DNA of 64,000 nucleotides, taken from positions 315,165-379,164 of the forward strand of contig JANPWX010000358.1 of the NCBI GenBank assembly GCA_024734555.1, written 5' to 3'. Positions 12,701 through 23,747 of the stretch are shown one piece after another. Under the pieces are notes generated by a model. That model was not told where the DNA came from, did not search any database, and saw only the letters and a list, made by a program, of their open reading frames with translations. Position numbers and translations under genes: made by a program. The stretch comes from Trochalopteron elliotii (taxonomy: Eukaryota > Chordata > Aves > Passeriformes > Leiothrichidae). How positions within the stretch are numbered: the stretch's first letter is position 1; each line of letters begins with the position of its first letter.

Positions 12701-15700
12701 GGACCACAGAGAGGTCAGAGGATGCAGAGGAGAACTGCAGGTGGGATGGAGGCTGCTTCTGGGACTGCCTGCCTGGTGGCAGGAGGGGAAGAGGAAGGGT
12801 ACAGGTTGCTCTGTCCTCCTTCCTGAAGATATTTCCAGAAACCTGTGCCATGATTTTCAGTAGGGGCTGTGCCAAGAACTTGCTGGCTTGGTGGACACGG
12901 CAGCTGATGGGTCTAAGTGCTTGGCTAGGTGCAGGCTGAGCAGGTGACATCCTGGGCTTCATGCTCTACTCTGCCAGCCATTCCCCATGAACACCTAAGG
13001 CTGGGGTACAACAAAGCAGCTGATGAGCAGCCATGCAGATATTGATGCTGGAGTGCCAATGAATGAGAACATTTAGGACCACCTGACATGAGGTTCTGTG
13101 TCAGCCTACAGCACTGTGCCTCAGATATGAACTTCTTTGAGTCCAGAAGGGCTTGGTTCTGGGGTTATGATTAGGCTTATGCTAGTCAGACCCACTAATA
13201 CGTCTGTGAACTGCAGATGGTTAAACAACCATGTTGCAGCATGATGTGAATTTGTGACAGGAGCCCAAATTCCCCATGGACTTTGTTGATACAAATGATG
13301 GACATGCAGTCCAACACCACCTTGGTCACTGCATAACACCCAGCTCTAGATCAGAGTGAAACAAAGCACAGATCTCTCTGTCCCAGTGTGGGGCTGACCT
13401 TCATATTCAGCCTGGGTAGTTGCACACAGCAAAGGACTCCCATGCTTTGCTTGCCCAGGGGAGACAGGGACAGGATGGTGCATGTGGCCCCTGATGTGAC
13501 ACAGCCCTGCCACATAGAGGGGAAGCCCCCAGGCTTTCTGTGGCTGGGGACCACAAACAGCCTCTCTGTCTCACCCCTGCAAGCTGCTGGGTTATTGCCA
13601 GCCCTGGTGGAAAGGACTCACATGGGAATGGATCTGCACCTGGTGTGCTTTGCCACATCCCTCCCCAGGCTAGAGTGATCACGACATTTCTCTGTAAAAC
13701 ACCGTGTAAGACTGGAAAATTGTTCAGCTTTTTTTAAATCAAAGGCAAACTGGATTTGCAATGACAACCTCTACTCATCTCTCACTCCCAACAAGGCAAT
13801 TTCCTTTGCAGTCTGATTCTGAGTGCAATAAAATGTAAGCTAAGTCACTGTAGGGTTTGCAGCCCCAAAGCTCTGGGGAAGCTCTGTTCTCCTCGTCTTT
13901 TCAACAAAATAGCTAGGGAGGATTGCTTACAGTGGGAAGTAAGAAATCCCACAAAGATTAATAGGAGCTGCTAAAGAGCTCAAATAGAAGTGGTTTCCCT
14001 ATCAGGACTCCAGGGAAGAATTTGGCTTTGCTACTGAGAAGCCATAGATATCATCCAGGGTGGAAAATACTGCCAGGAGCTGCAAATTATCCTTATTTTC
14101 CCCTCTGTCTGTTGCCATACTTGTGTCTTTATGGAATACCAAACTTAAGTGGATTTTTCTGTACTGAGTGACTTTTCAATTTTACAATACAATGTCATAG
14201 ATAGATCTGATGGATACCACTCACTGCATTTCAGTCTGTGCCACTGCTGTCAATGGTTTCTATTCATTGATCTCCATTGGGAGTACCCTGACTTGAAACT
14301 TGGCTCCTGTGTTGCAAATATAAGACACACTTTGCAGCAGTAAATGGTTCCTCTCTCCTTTTCATTAAAGACCAAAAAAAAAATCTAGTCCAAACAGCAA
14401 TCCATTGGATATATTTTCCTCTGATGCATTGTTACCACAAACCACTGTTCCTGGTAGCCTGCAATTAGTACTGAAAAGCATCCACTGCTTTAAAGATCTT
14501 TGTCTTTCAGCAGTTAATAAATACAGTGTGTCCCTTCTGAGGGGCTGTGGGGGCAAGGCCAGGATGTTCCCTTGGAATATTTGGGGGTTTATTTCCCACT
14601 GTGCTGTTCAATTGGAGATTGTCTCTGCAGACAATGCAGTTAAATGAAGACTCAGTGATGAGCTTGGTCATCTCAAGCTGCCTCTGGCAGACACCTAAAT
14701 GGGAAAGGGGATCTCCAGAGGCAAATTCAGAACTTGATGGGCTGAAGTGCCCTTGGATGTGCTTATGCCTGCCACAAACACCCAAACTCACCCTCTGGGA
14801 ACAAGTAGATAGACCCTCATGGGAGTAGGTTTTACATTACTACCTTTAGGCCACCTATAAATGAATTCTAGTAGACTGCCCTATACATTTCCTACTAACA
14901 TGCTTTGAACAAAAAATATAAAGCAAACATCTCATCCTCCTGGATGATTTTCACAGTCCTGATCATTAGGGTTTGGCTTCCTGTCTCCAGGTTCATACCA
15001 ACTGAGAAATGAGGAATGAAACAGAAGAAAGTGTTGTAGTGGGTCCAGGTCTCAAGTTTTACACGGAGGGTACCCATAGAGTTGTGCCTGGGGTGCAGCA
15101 CAATGAGGGAGCAAGGAGCCAGGCCCAGTGGGATATATGGGGATCTTACTGGAATTGGTTCCAGCAACATGAAAATGGATGGATTTCTTCTACTTTTCAT
15201 GTGTGCAAGATGTTTCCTGTAAAGAAGAATATTTTTTATCATTCAGCTGCCTTGAGCAATACACAGATTTGCATTTCATTGGCAAGACCTAAAAATCTAG
15301 GCAAAAACATTTGAGGTTTGTGAAAATGACTGAATGAATGCTCCCCTTTCCCCTGTGGAGAATATCAGTGTGTGGTGTTTCATGCTGGTACCACTGGACT
15401 GCCTGTGTCTGGTCCTGGAGCCTGATGGCTTACAGACACATCTCCATGTGTGTTGTGGCTCTTTGTCCCCTCTAGTGGATAAATTTCTATCTACAGAGCT
15501 GTTTTTTCCATGAGCTGGACCTGCAGGAAGGAGAATGTGCTTGTAGGAATATGAGAGCTCCTGGAGAAGGGTTCTGGTCTGGGCAGGAGCCCCACCTAGG
15601 GCTTCGGATTGGGTGAACAGGGACACCTTTGGTGTCTGCTCTTGTATGAAACACTCACTCCCGAGGTCCTGACTCAGGCATGACTCAGCTTTTATTCAGG

Positions 15701-16532
15701 AAAAGCTCCCAGCAAGGCTAATTGCTACCACCTTTGCCCTCCTTCTCCAGCAGTCAGTCCCCGGGGGCTCTGCTGATGCAGGCAAAGGTTCCCCGTGGGA
15801 AATGCCAACCTCTTCATGCTTGACAGAAAGAGGTAGGCAGGCTGTGAGATAACAGGGAGGGCACTAACAATCGTTAAAAAAAACCTGCAAGAGGCAAGGA
15901 CCCTAACTGTATACCTATTCCACATAAAGAACCTATATAAGTCAGTCATGCTTAAGATATTTCCATTTTTTCCTGTCTCTTTCACTCTCTTTGGCAAGAG
16001 ACATATGGAACTCATTATGAACAAAGGGTGATTGTTTTAATATTTAGAGTTTCCCACATCAAGCTGCAGTTTTTTTTCCTTGACTGGTTTTAATGCATGT
16101 GCATATGCTGAGCAGATACAGTTTCTCTTTTTTATTTGAAATGGTTGCTTTAATGTCATGTCCCTAGCACCTTCATCCCAGCTTTTGGACTTGGATCAAA
16201 ACAAAGTGGTTTTAGTTTTGCATTAAAATGAGAACAATACATGGAGGAAGGGATTGGCTTTCCAACTCAGCAGATTTTTGCTCTCCCAGCTAGACTGCTT
16301 CAAGGAAAAGGACATGGGCCAACATCTTTTCCATTTTACTGGGCAAATTCAGAGTACCACTAAGGAATTTCTGTGTTGAGAAGCTCCCAGTTTGCACACA
16401 TTAACTCTAAACTGCATGTGGACCAATACCTCTAACAGAGTATGGAAATGAACACAACATCCAAAATACTTTCTTATAAAACCACAGGATTATACCTGGC
16501 TGCTTTAGGACAACTGCTGGTCATATAGAAAG

Positions 16533-16570
16533 GCTTTGGGAAGGGGAAGTATTTTTCCCCTTTCCAAAGC
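16533..16570. other. 14-bp inverted repeat (hairpin)
   Basis: The left arm at 16533-16546 and the right arm at 16557-16570 are complementary over 14 bp, with one position that would be G-U in RNA, around a 10-base loop. The stem is too short for a typical microRNA precursor. Confidence 0.7.
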
Positions 16571-17490
16571 ATGTATGTACAATTTAGAGTGTAAATAAAG
16601 TTTCAAGTTTTTCTTCCAGAGTAAGAAAATACCATCATCTGCTAGCCTCTAAAATGGTTTTACAAGAGAAAAAAAAAAAAAGGCAGACATTGAGAGTGAC
16701 TTTGTGAAGTAACACTTCACAATTACAGACTGTAACATAATCATTTTTGTAAGTGAGTGAGTACACATAGAAGCTGCAGGCATCACCCACCAGGCTTTCA
16801 GTGATGTGGATGTGTACAGACGTGAGTGTGAGTGGTACTGCCTGTCCTCTGTCCCCATGCATGAGCTGCTCTGTGCCACTCATACCCTGCATCTGTGAGC
16901 ACTCAGTTCAGCTGAGCAGCCCAGATGAGCTGCCCGAGCCCTCTGCTCTGGCTCTGTGCCTTCCAACATCGAGGAGAGAGGAATATCTGAACCCAGGAAT
17001 TAACATTAATCTCTGCACCAGATGGTGATACACCAGATATTCTTTTTAAGGTGAACATGTGATCTACTGTACAGCAAACCAGAGGGGTCTGCAGTCACAT
17101 GGCAAAACGTATAATAACTCAGATAGAGCTTTGATTAGACAACTGACCTGGTTACCATCTGTAGCAACAAGAAGCGGGCTTGACGTTTTTGGAACATTCT
17201 CCCCAGAAGCTTATTTCTTCCACCTCTATGGCACAGCAATCCTGCTGAGCAAACTACACCAAGAAACAGAAGGAAGCTAAAGATCCTCTGCTTGAAGCAT
17301 GTTGTTAAGGTTACCAGGCTTGGGGTTTCCTTTTTTTAAATTTTTTTTTCCCATTTCCTCCCTCCTTCTTTCAAACAAGCCACATCTTGACTCATATGGT
17401 CTGATGTGAAAACCCACTCAGCTATTTGATAGTTGGGAAATCTAGATGAGACTGTAAGTTATTTCAAGGGAAGCCTGTGTGTGCTGTGAA

Positions 17491-17512
17491 CTCTCTCTCT
17501 CTCTCTCTCACA

Positions 17513-17543
<31 letters not shown>
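17491..17543. repeat. compound (CT)n-(CA)n microsatellite
   Basis: About nine CT units are followed by a CACTCA transition and an uninterrupted run of about 13-14 CA units. It ends 16 bases before the ATG of the candidate exon at 17560, so it would lie in that exon's 5' untranslated or promoter region. It is likely polymorphic between individuals. Confidence 0.95.
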
Positions 17544-17546
<3 letters not shown>

Positions 17547-17559
17547 TTAGCTCTGCACT

Positions 17560-17652
17560 ATGGTAGTACAGACAGCTGTGACTCCGGGTAGGACCCGAAG
17601 ACTTTTATTCAAAATACCATATGGATCACTGAGGAGACGCAGTGTGGAAAGG
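17560..17652 (+). CDS. candidate first coding exon, unknown product
   Basis: I do not recognise this peptide. The ATG has both key Kozak positions (A at -3, G at +4). A 31-codon open frame ends in phase 0 at a good splice donor (AGG|GTAAGC, donor GT at 17653). If unspliced, the frame continues to a stop at 17710, giving 50 codons. The peptide begins MVVQTAVTPGRTRRLLFK and is strongly basic, with 8 Arg/Lys in 31 residues (R11, R13, R14, K18, R25-R27, R31). It contains RRRS at residues 25-28, which fits a protein kinase A site. Four CpGs lie within the frame in an otherwise CpG-poor region, a property often seen in coding or promoter sequence. The nearest upstream feature is the CT/CA microsatellite. 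It could be an alternative first exon of a gene whose other exons lie outside the window, or chance. Confidence 0.25.
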
Positions 17653-17769
17653 GTAAGCCATGATTTCTTTGTCCTGAATGCATGCCCAGAGGATGAGGAG
17701 GGTACCATTTGATAACAGTTGTCTGCCCTGTTAGTAGTCAGAACTAATAGGGATTATGTCATGGGGTGA

Positions 17770-17906
17770 AGAAATTACTACTGGTGTGTGCCATGGCAGG
17801 AATTACTGTTGGTGGGACCTGTGTGCTGATGAATGGGAATTAATACTTGTCAGAGGCTGTGTGGTAACTTAGAGTAGAAACTGGTGCCAGAAGGAACTGT
17901 AAGATA
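17770..17906. repeat. degenerate repeated motif
   Basis: Three or four imperfect units begin with GAA(A)TTACT- or GAATTAAT-type openings followed by a GGTG/TGTG-rich stretch, at irregular spacing of roughly 30-40 bases. It may be an old degraded minisatellite or chance similarity. Confidence 0.25.
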
Positions 17907-18046
17907 ACATAAAGCAAATGTAACTAGTTAAAGACTCTGTGGCAATAGTTGGGGGTAATAATTTCTGAAAAAAAAAAGTTTCAAATATTCAGTACTCACT
18001 GAGAGAGCATGATGGCATATGGCACCACAGACATGTAGCAGTGGGG

Positions 18047-18059
18047 AGTAAGTAAGTAA

Positions 18060-18092
<33 letters not shown>
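18047..18092. repeat. (TAAG)n-(AAT)n compound microsatellite
   Basis: About four units of the tetranucleotide TAAG pass directly into about ten perfect AAT/ATA units. There are no interruptions in the trinucleotide part, so it is likely a variable locus. Confidence 0.95.
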
Positions 18093-19655
18093 GTCAAATA
18101 ATGAACACCAGAGGAAAGCTCAGGGTGGTGTGGAAGTGCTCTGTGTAAGTTAGCAGAGATGCAGATGCCCACCAGTGTCTGTCCCAGCTGAGATACTCAG
18201 TAAGCACTGGTGGCAGTGAGGGCTCTGCAGTGCACAGAGACTCTCTAATCACTGAAGTGACACCACAGGGCTGTCCCTGGACAGCCAAGGCAAAGCTGCT
18301 GCTTTCATTCTGCAGCAGGAATAGCAGGGGGTCCCGGGAAAACTGCAATAGTGTCATTAATTACTTGGAAGCACATCACCTAGCAGCAGTGCCCAGGGAA
18401 CCAGGAGGTCCTGGCACTTTGAAGATTGATGGGCTGGCAAAGAAGCAGTGGCTGGGATAGGGGTCTCAGCTCAGAGGGTGCTGGACACCCACAGAGTGCA
18501 CACTGAGTGCGCATCTGGCACACACCAGGGGCTTTCAGGCTGCCTTTACCTGGTGTGCTGCCTCTGACAGAGCTGGCAGGGGCAGCACAGCCCCCCAGGA
18601 AACAGGGACACCTTGTACACACACTCACAGCCCCGCTCATCACCACCGATATCCCCAAAACTGTGGTTGGCTCAATGGAACAGGCACCCTCTGCTCATTC
18701 CTGCCCACAGGGGGGTTTGGATTGAGTGCCCCACGGGTGGGCAAGAGGTGCTGCACTCCCTGGTGGCAAGTGTAGAAGCTCTACAAGCCCAGAGTGGCTC
18801 AGAGTTGGTCCTTTCACCCAGGACAGAGGAAAGCCTTTGAGGCATCTGTTCTGCTGAAAAGCAGTCTGGCTGCAGCTGCAGCCACCTGTGAGTTTACTTC
18901 AAGTCTGTTGCACTTAAAAAAAAAAAAAAATCCGCTTTTAACATTTCAAACCAATTATTTTCTGCATTTTTTCTTTCAAAAACAGTGTAATTTCATTTAG
19001 ACAAATTCCTTCTTTTTGTTAAAGGAATATGAGAAAAATCTCAAAAATTAAAAGCTGTTCGAAAAATGTTTTGGTTAAACACAAAGTCTTTTCATTGTTT
19101 GTTTTCCTTTCCCTTCCATTTGGCAGAAGGGAAGGCAGAATAACTTTGTGTCAACCTGAAAAATATTTCCTTTGCCTTTCCAGTCCGTCAAGCAAACCAA
19201 AGATAATCAATTATTCACACAGCTTTGGTCTGCTATTGTTTGATTGTGGGTTGTTGCTTTGGAGAGCACTCAGAAATGTCCCTCCCGGTAAATTTGGGCT
19301 TTGTGGTTCAAGATGCTGCTTATGAGGGGGGCCCAGGGCAGACAGCCCTGATGCCTTAACCTGCCCTGGGTCAGGTTTTATTTTGTTCCTCTTCCCTGCC
19401 TGGCACTGCTGCCACTGGACCAGGGTTGGCATCTGGTGGTTTGCAGCTGCTCTCGCCAGTGTGGGGAGGCAGAGTGTGGTGTCCCCTTCCACGGTGGCTT
19501 CCCACAAGGTGGCAGATGATTTTTCACCCAGAGTGAGCCCTCAGCTGCTGCAGGGCCACCTTGGTCTGCTGCTGATGGCCACAGGGGGTCCCTCCCTGTC
19601 TGGAGTGGCTCATGATTTGATGCAGACTGTGCCTGAGGCTGAGTAGTCCAGAGAT
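18093..19655. other. non-coding stretch, no gene seen
   Basis: Moderately GC-rich between 18100 and 18850, then AT-rich with a 15-base A run at 18916-18930. Overlapping frames of 60-98 codons occur on both strands and none is recognisable. Confidence 0.6.
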
Positions 19656-19930
19656 AAATCATAAAACTGTGGAGTGTTTGGGTTGAAAGGGACCTTAAAG
19701 ATCATCTCGTTCTGACCCCCGCACTGGGGGCAGGATGCCACACACTACATCAGATTTGTCAGGACTGTATGCAGCCTGGCCCCGAACACTTCCAGGGATG
19801 GGGCATCCACAACTCCTCTGGGCAACCTGTGCTAGTGCCTCCCTACACTCACAGTAAAGAATTTTTTCCTAACATCTAATTTAAATCTCTTCTCTTTTAA
19901 TTTAAAACCATTCCCCCTTTTTCTATTTCT
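19656..19930 (-). mobile_element. CR1 LINE 3' end (minus strand)
   Basis: Read on the plus strand, this is the reverse complement of a bird CR1 3' end. It starts at the tail ('aatcataaaactg'), then has the 'gggttgaaagggacc...aagatcatct' block, a degraded central part with 'ggggcatccacaac' and 'gggcaacctgtg', and finally 'tttcctaacatctaat' and 'ttaaaaccattcccc'. Only about 275 bp of the 3' untranslated end and last coding region remain, the usual 5' truncation. No open reverse transcriptase remains. Confidence 0.93.
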
Positions 19931-22423
19931 ATTTGAGAGACATATAAATAACAGTGCAGAAAATGTGAGACTGCTCTCGTCCATGCATGCACATATCCCC
20001 TTTGGAAACATCTTATCCATACTGACCTGACAACAGCTGCCTGAGCCTTTTGCTTTGCTCTGTGCATGAGTCCATGTGATGGAGAGGAGTAAAAACCAGG
20101 AGCACTCTCACAGGATGTTTCGAGGACATAACCCCTTGGCAGGGAGCAGGCAGAGCCTGGAAATACCTTCAGAAGAAGGTGTTGGAGAATGTTAATGTTT
20201 ATATAGGAGGCAAGAACAGCTGCAGAAGGATGGCCAGCACTGCAGGAGACTTAACAGTGTGTGCAGACTTAACAGCTCCACACACAGCCCAAGTGACACT
20301 GTCAGGGGGGTTGTGTTGTTTTATTTTCACTCACATCCACAGTTTATTTCTCTCCTTCCCACTTCTTGACCTAAGGTTGGGGTAGTTTAGACTTCTCAGG
20401 CAAATGCTGGAGCCTTGCTTTAAGGGTTGCCAGAGAATTTGATGGGATGATTTTTGCAATCACTTCTTTTTTGTTCTGAACCTCTGTCATTTCTCTCTGC
20501 CTCATCACAGAACTGCCTCATCAGGCATCTGGCCCATGAGGTTGTGGTCAGCCTGGCTGAAGGATGCATCATGTTTTCTCTCCCTGGAGCCCCCACCAGC
20601 TAGAGCTGGCAGGGCAGATTCTCTGCACTTCAGGTCCTGAAGCCCAAAATCTGTTTCTGAGCTCAGAGTCCATAAAATCCCACTGCAGCAGTGAAAGAGC
20701 CCAAAATACAGTCCTGAGTGAGCAGGTTTCACATGCAAAGCCTGAGATGTGAGAGGTTTGTGCAATGTATGGCACACACCCACCAGAAGATAGGGCTTTA
20801 CAAAGGCTTTTACAAGTTCAAGTGGAAAAGGATTGCATTGGGAAATATTAGTAGGCATGACACAGACACCACCAGACATGTCAGCAGAGGCAGAATTAGC
20901 TTTGTGCTTTGTGCCATGGGACACACCAGCAGCTGGTGTCAGGACTGGGACATGACTTGGGTTCATCTGATACAACACTGATGTCTATGAGATGTTTTCA
21001 TCCTGACCAGCACTTGGGATTGCCTTTGGGATTGCTGCAAAGGCAGTCAAAATACTGTGGGGGGGTTGCAAAGGAGGTCCCCTGAACACCAGTTTGACTG
21101 ATTCAATAACTCTTCAAACTGCAGCCAGCTCTACTTTAACCAGCACATACACCTTGGTTAGAAGAGAATTCCCTCCCCTCCCAGAAATAAAACCCAGAAA
21201 ATGTGAATCCCATCCCTAACACAGCATTTCTCAATGCAGAGCCCTCCCCACCGGGTCTTTCTTCTCTGGGTCTTCTTCCCCCAGCATGTTAAATATGCAG
21301 CCCCTTCTCCCTTTGCATTATTGATGTGAGACAGTCTCTGCCTCCCAGCTATGTTTATTATATCCATGTGCTGCAGATGTGTGCGAGAGGAAGATGAATA
21401 GAGTCCTGCTAATGTCTAACAAATGCCTAGCACCATCCAGAGATCTCTTTCTGCTGCTTCAAGGCTCTGGTAAAGGAAGAGCACAATTTACTCCTCTCAA
21501 GACCTCACTGGCTATTTTCCAGCCACGGGAATGTTTCTTACCACAAACGCAAGGCATTGTTTTTTTCAGTTAGAAAGCCTAGAGAAAACATGTAGCTTTC
21601 TTCTTCTGTATTAAAAAGGAATAAGTCTGCCCCCTCTTCTCCCTTTGAGGCTCAAAGCCTGGCACTGTAGAGGCTGTGTAAAAAGGAAGGCCCATCTCCA
21701 GGCAAAATGAAGTGCTGTAAGAAACTCATCAAGCTGAGAGAGAGGGAGAGATCTGGCTGGAAAAGCCATTTTAAATTGGGTTTTGCAGTTTGTGCCCCAG
21801 CTTTAGGTCCCAGCTCTCAGCTGTGGTAAATTAAAGGCCTTGTGCCCAGTTGTGTCAGTGGATGCTTGCAGCTCAGCAGGAATTTAGTCCAGATTGCTTT
21901 TTTATTTCTTGTGCTTCCAAAGAAGATAAGATTAAAAATACAGCCAAAGCTCCAAGCCACAGTTCCACTGTCCATTAGACAAATGTAAATCTATACCAGC
22001 ACGGAGCTGGGACTGCCATTTACCTATGACACTTCCTCTCTGAATGGATATCCATGAACACTCACTCGTATCATGACTTTAAAACACACCAGGCAGAGAT
22101 AAATCCGTAAATGGATATTTATTGCCATAGAAAACAGATGGCAGAAGACAAAGCTCCCATGTTCTTATCCCAAGCTGCAAGCACGTTAAGAATGCAGCAG
22201 GAAACGTCATTCCTCCTATAAATAAATTTCTCTTGAGAAGAGAGAACCCAGGGCTGAAAAAAAAAGTCAGTCTTTCTGCTCTGCAGGCCAACTCCGAGGC
22301 AGGTTTTCCCACGCTACTCTGCAGCTTACAGCGACCTTTGCTTTTGGCAAGAGAGGAGACTGCCTCCAAGCAAACCCAGCAAAAGAGTTCCAATATGTCT
22401 TGCTGCTGTAGAAACCCACCAGC

Positions 22424-22443
22424 ATTATTTTTTATTATTATTC
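22424..22443. repeat. short (ATT)n tract
   Basis: An imperfect ATT trinucleotide run with a central T stretch, about 20 bases long. Confidence 0.8.
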
Positions 22444-23728
22444 TGAGCTACCAGTTTCCTTTTTCTAGTAGACAAAGCATAATTCAGCATTCAGCTTGCT
22501 GCTAACCATTATTGCAGCATGGATTCAAGAGCAGAGTGGTGAGAAGCCTCTCACAGCGAGGGATGGAGCACAGGGTCCAGTGGGGTGGAACAGGCAGACC
22601 TTGCAGCATTCACAGAGGGGTGATCCTGACCCGTGGAATCCTTCGTGCAAACTCTGTGAGTGATGCTGTGAGCACTTGCTCTGACACCACTACTGAGGAG
22701 TGCTCCAAGGGAAGTTGATCTTTCCAGTTCACGCTGTTTAATTGAAATCTCTTACACTGGCGTGCAGGTCCTGCAGACCTTTGCTTAGCACCTCCACTGA
22801 CATTTTTTGGATGGGTATCTTACCTTGACAGCATCACTACTGATCTGATAGACTACTGAGGTGACAGCAGAGTTACTCAGATACCATAGATAACAAACAA
22901 GCAGTAGATATTTGAGTGCAGAAGTTGCCAAAAACAGAAGAAAGACCTTGAAGCAAGGAACTCCTGTTGTTTTAGCAGTTTTATGGAGGTTACTCAAGTC
23001 TCAAGGTGGTGAAAAATTATTCACCATCCCTATGGACAAATAATTGTATCCAAAAAAAAAATTAATAAAAGGCTAATCTTAAGTAGCAAAGCTGTCACGT
23101 ATGTAATGCTCTGATATAATCACTTGTGACTGCCGAAACATCAATTTTATCTGCTTCATCTGAGCTTTATCTCTTCTGACCTGTTCACAAGTATTTTGGA
23201 GGAATTGGTTTAATTTGAACTCTACCTAGACAGATAAATGCTTAGTGCACCTCTCAGGTGTCTGGAAGTTATAATATTTTGTGACACTTCTAAAAGGTGT
23301 AACAAATCAAAAGAGACTTCTCTGTGAAACGGATCAGGAGCTGTGCCAGACTTCATCCCCCCAAAATGCATGCAGGTTAACAGTGCAAGAGGTAAGAGCA
23401 TTGCAGAGGCTAATGGGTAGTGACTGGTGAACTCTGAAGAATTTGGAACCAGGATACTGCTCAAATTGGCTTTCAAATGGTTGGAGCTTAATTGAATTAT
23501 CGAACGCTCTCAAGGCCTGGAGACCTCACGAGCAGAGGTTCTGCTTTGAAACTTCCAGCGCCTCAGATTCTTATTTTGATGAGAAAATGAAAAGCTTTTT
23601 TCATTACAAATTGGCATTTGGTGCCTTCACATTGGCCAAACACTGGGACAGAAAGGCCAGGGGACAGAGCAAGGGCAAGCCTGGGGACAGAGATTGGGAG
23701 CCAGAAATGAGCCAAATGTTTTGGATTC

Positions 23729-23747
23729 GGGTGAGGGGAAGGGGGGG
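23729..23747 (+). other. possible G-quadruplex motif
   Basis: GGG, TGA, GGGG, AA and seven Gs occur in succession. Splitting the last run with a one-base loop gives four G-tracts of three. It is marginal compared with the telomere-like motif at 53282. Confidence 0.45.

Larger units (their letters stand above)
9131..17486. other. long non-coding stretch, no gene seen
   Basis: Over 8 kb without a recognisable exon, RNA gene or young transposon. Frames of 60-115 codons (for example minus 14895-15242 and minus 15725-16024) are overlapping, short and unrelated to known families. A possible MIR-like remnant lies at 9661-9730, a short A run at 16669-16681, and a 14-bp stem hairpin at 16533-16570. 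A pair of T-rich tracts sits just before 17350. Confidence 0.6.

Noticed and set aside
20505..20978. 157-codon minus-strand open frame
   Set aside because: Not protein-like, overlapped by plus-strand frames, with no splice or promoter support.
21703..21830. 39-codon ATG frame with a Lys/Arg/Glu-rich start
   Set aside because: No donor at a sensible place and the composition follows a local GAGA-rich stretch.
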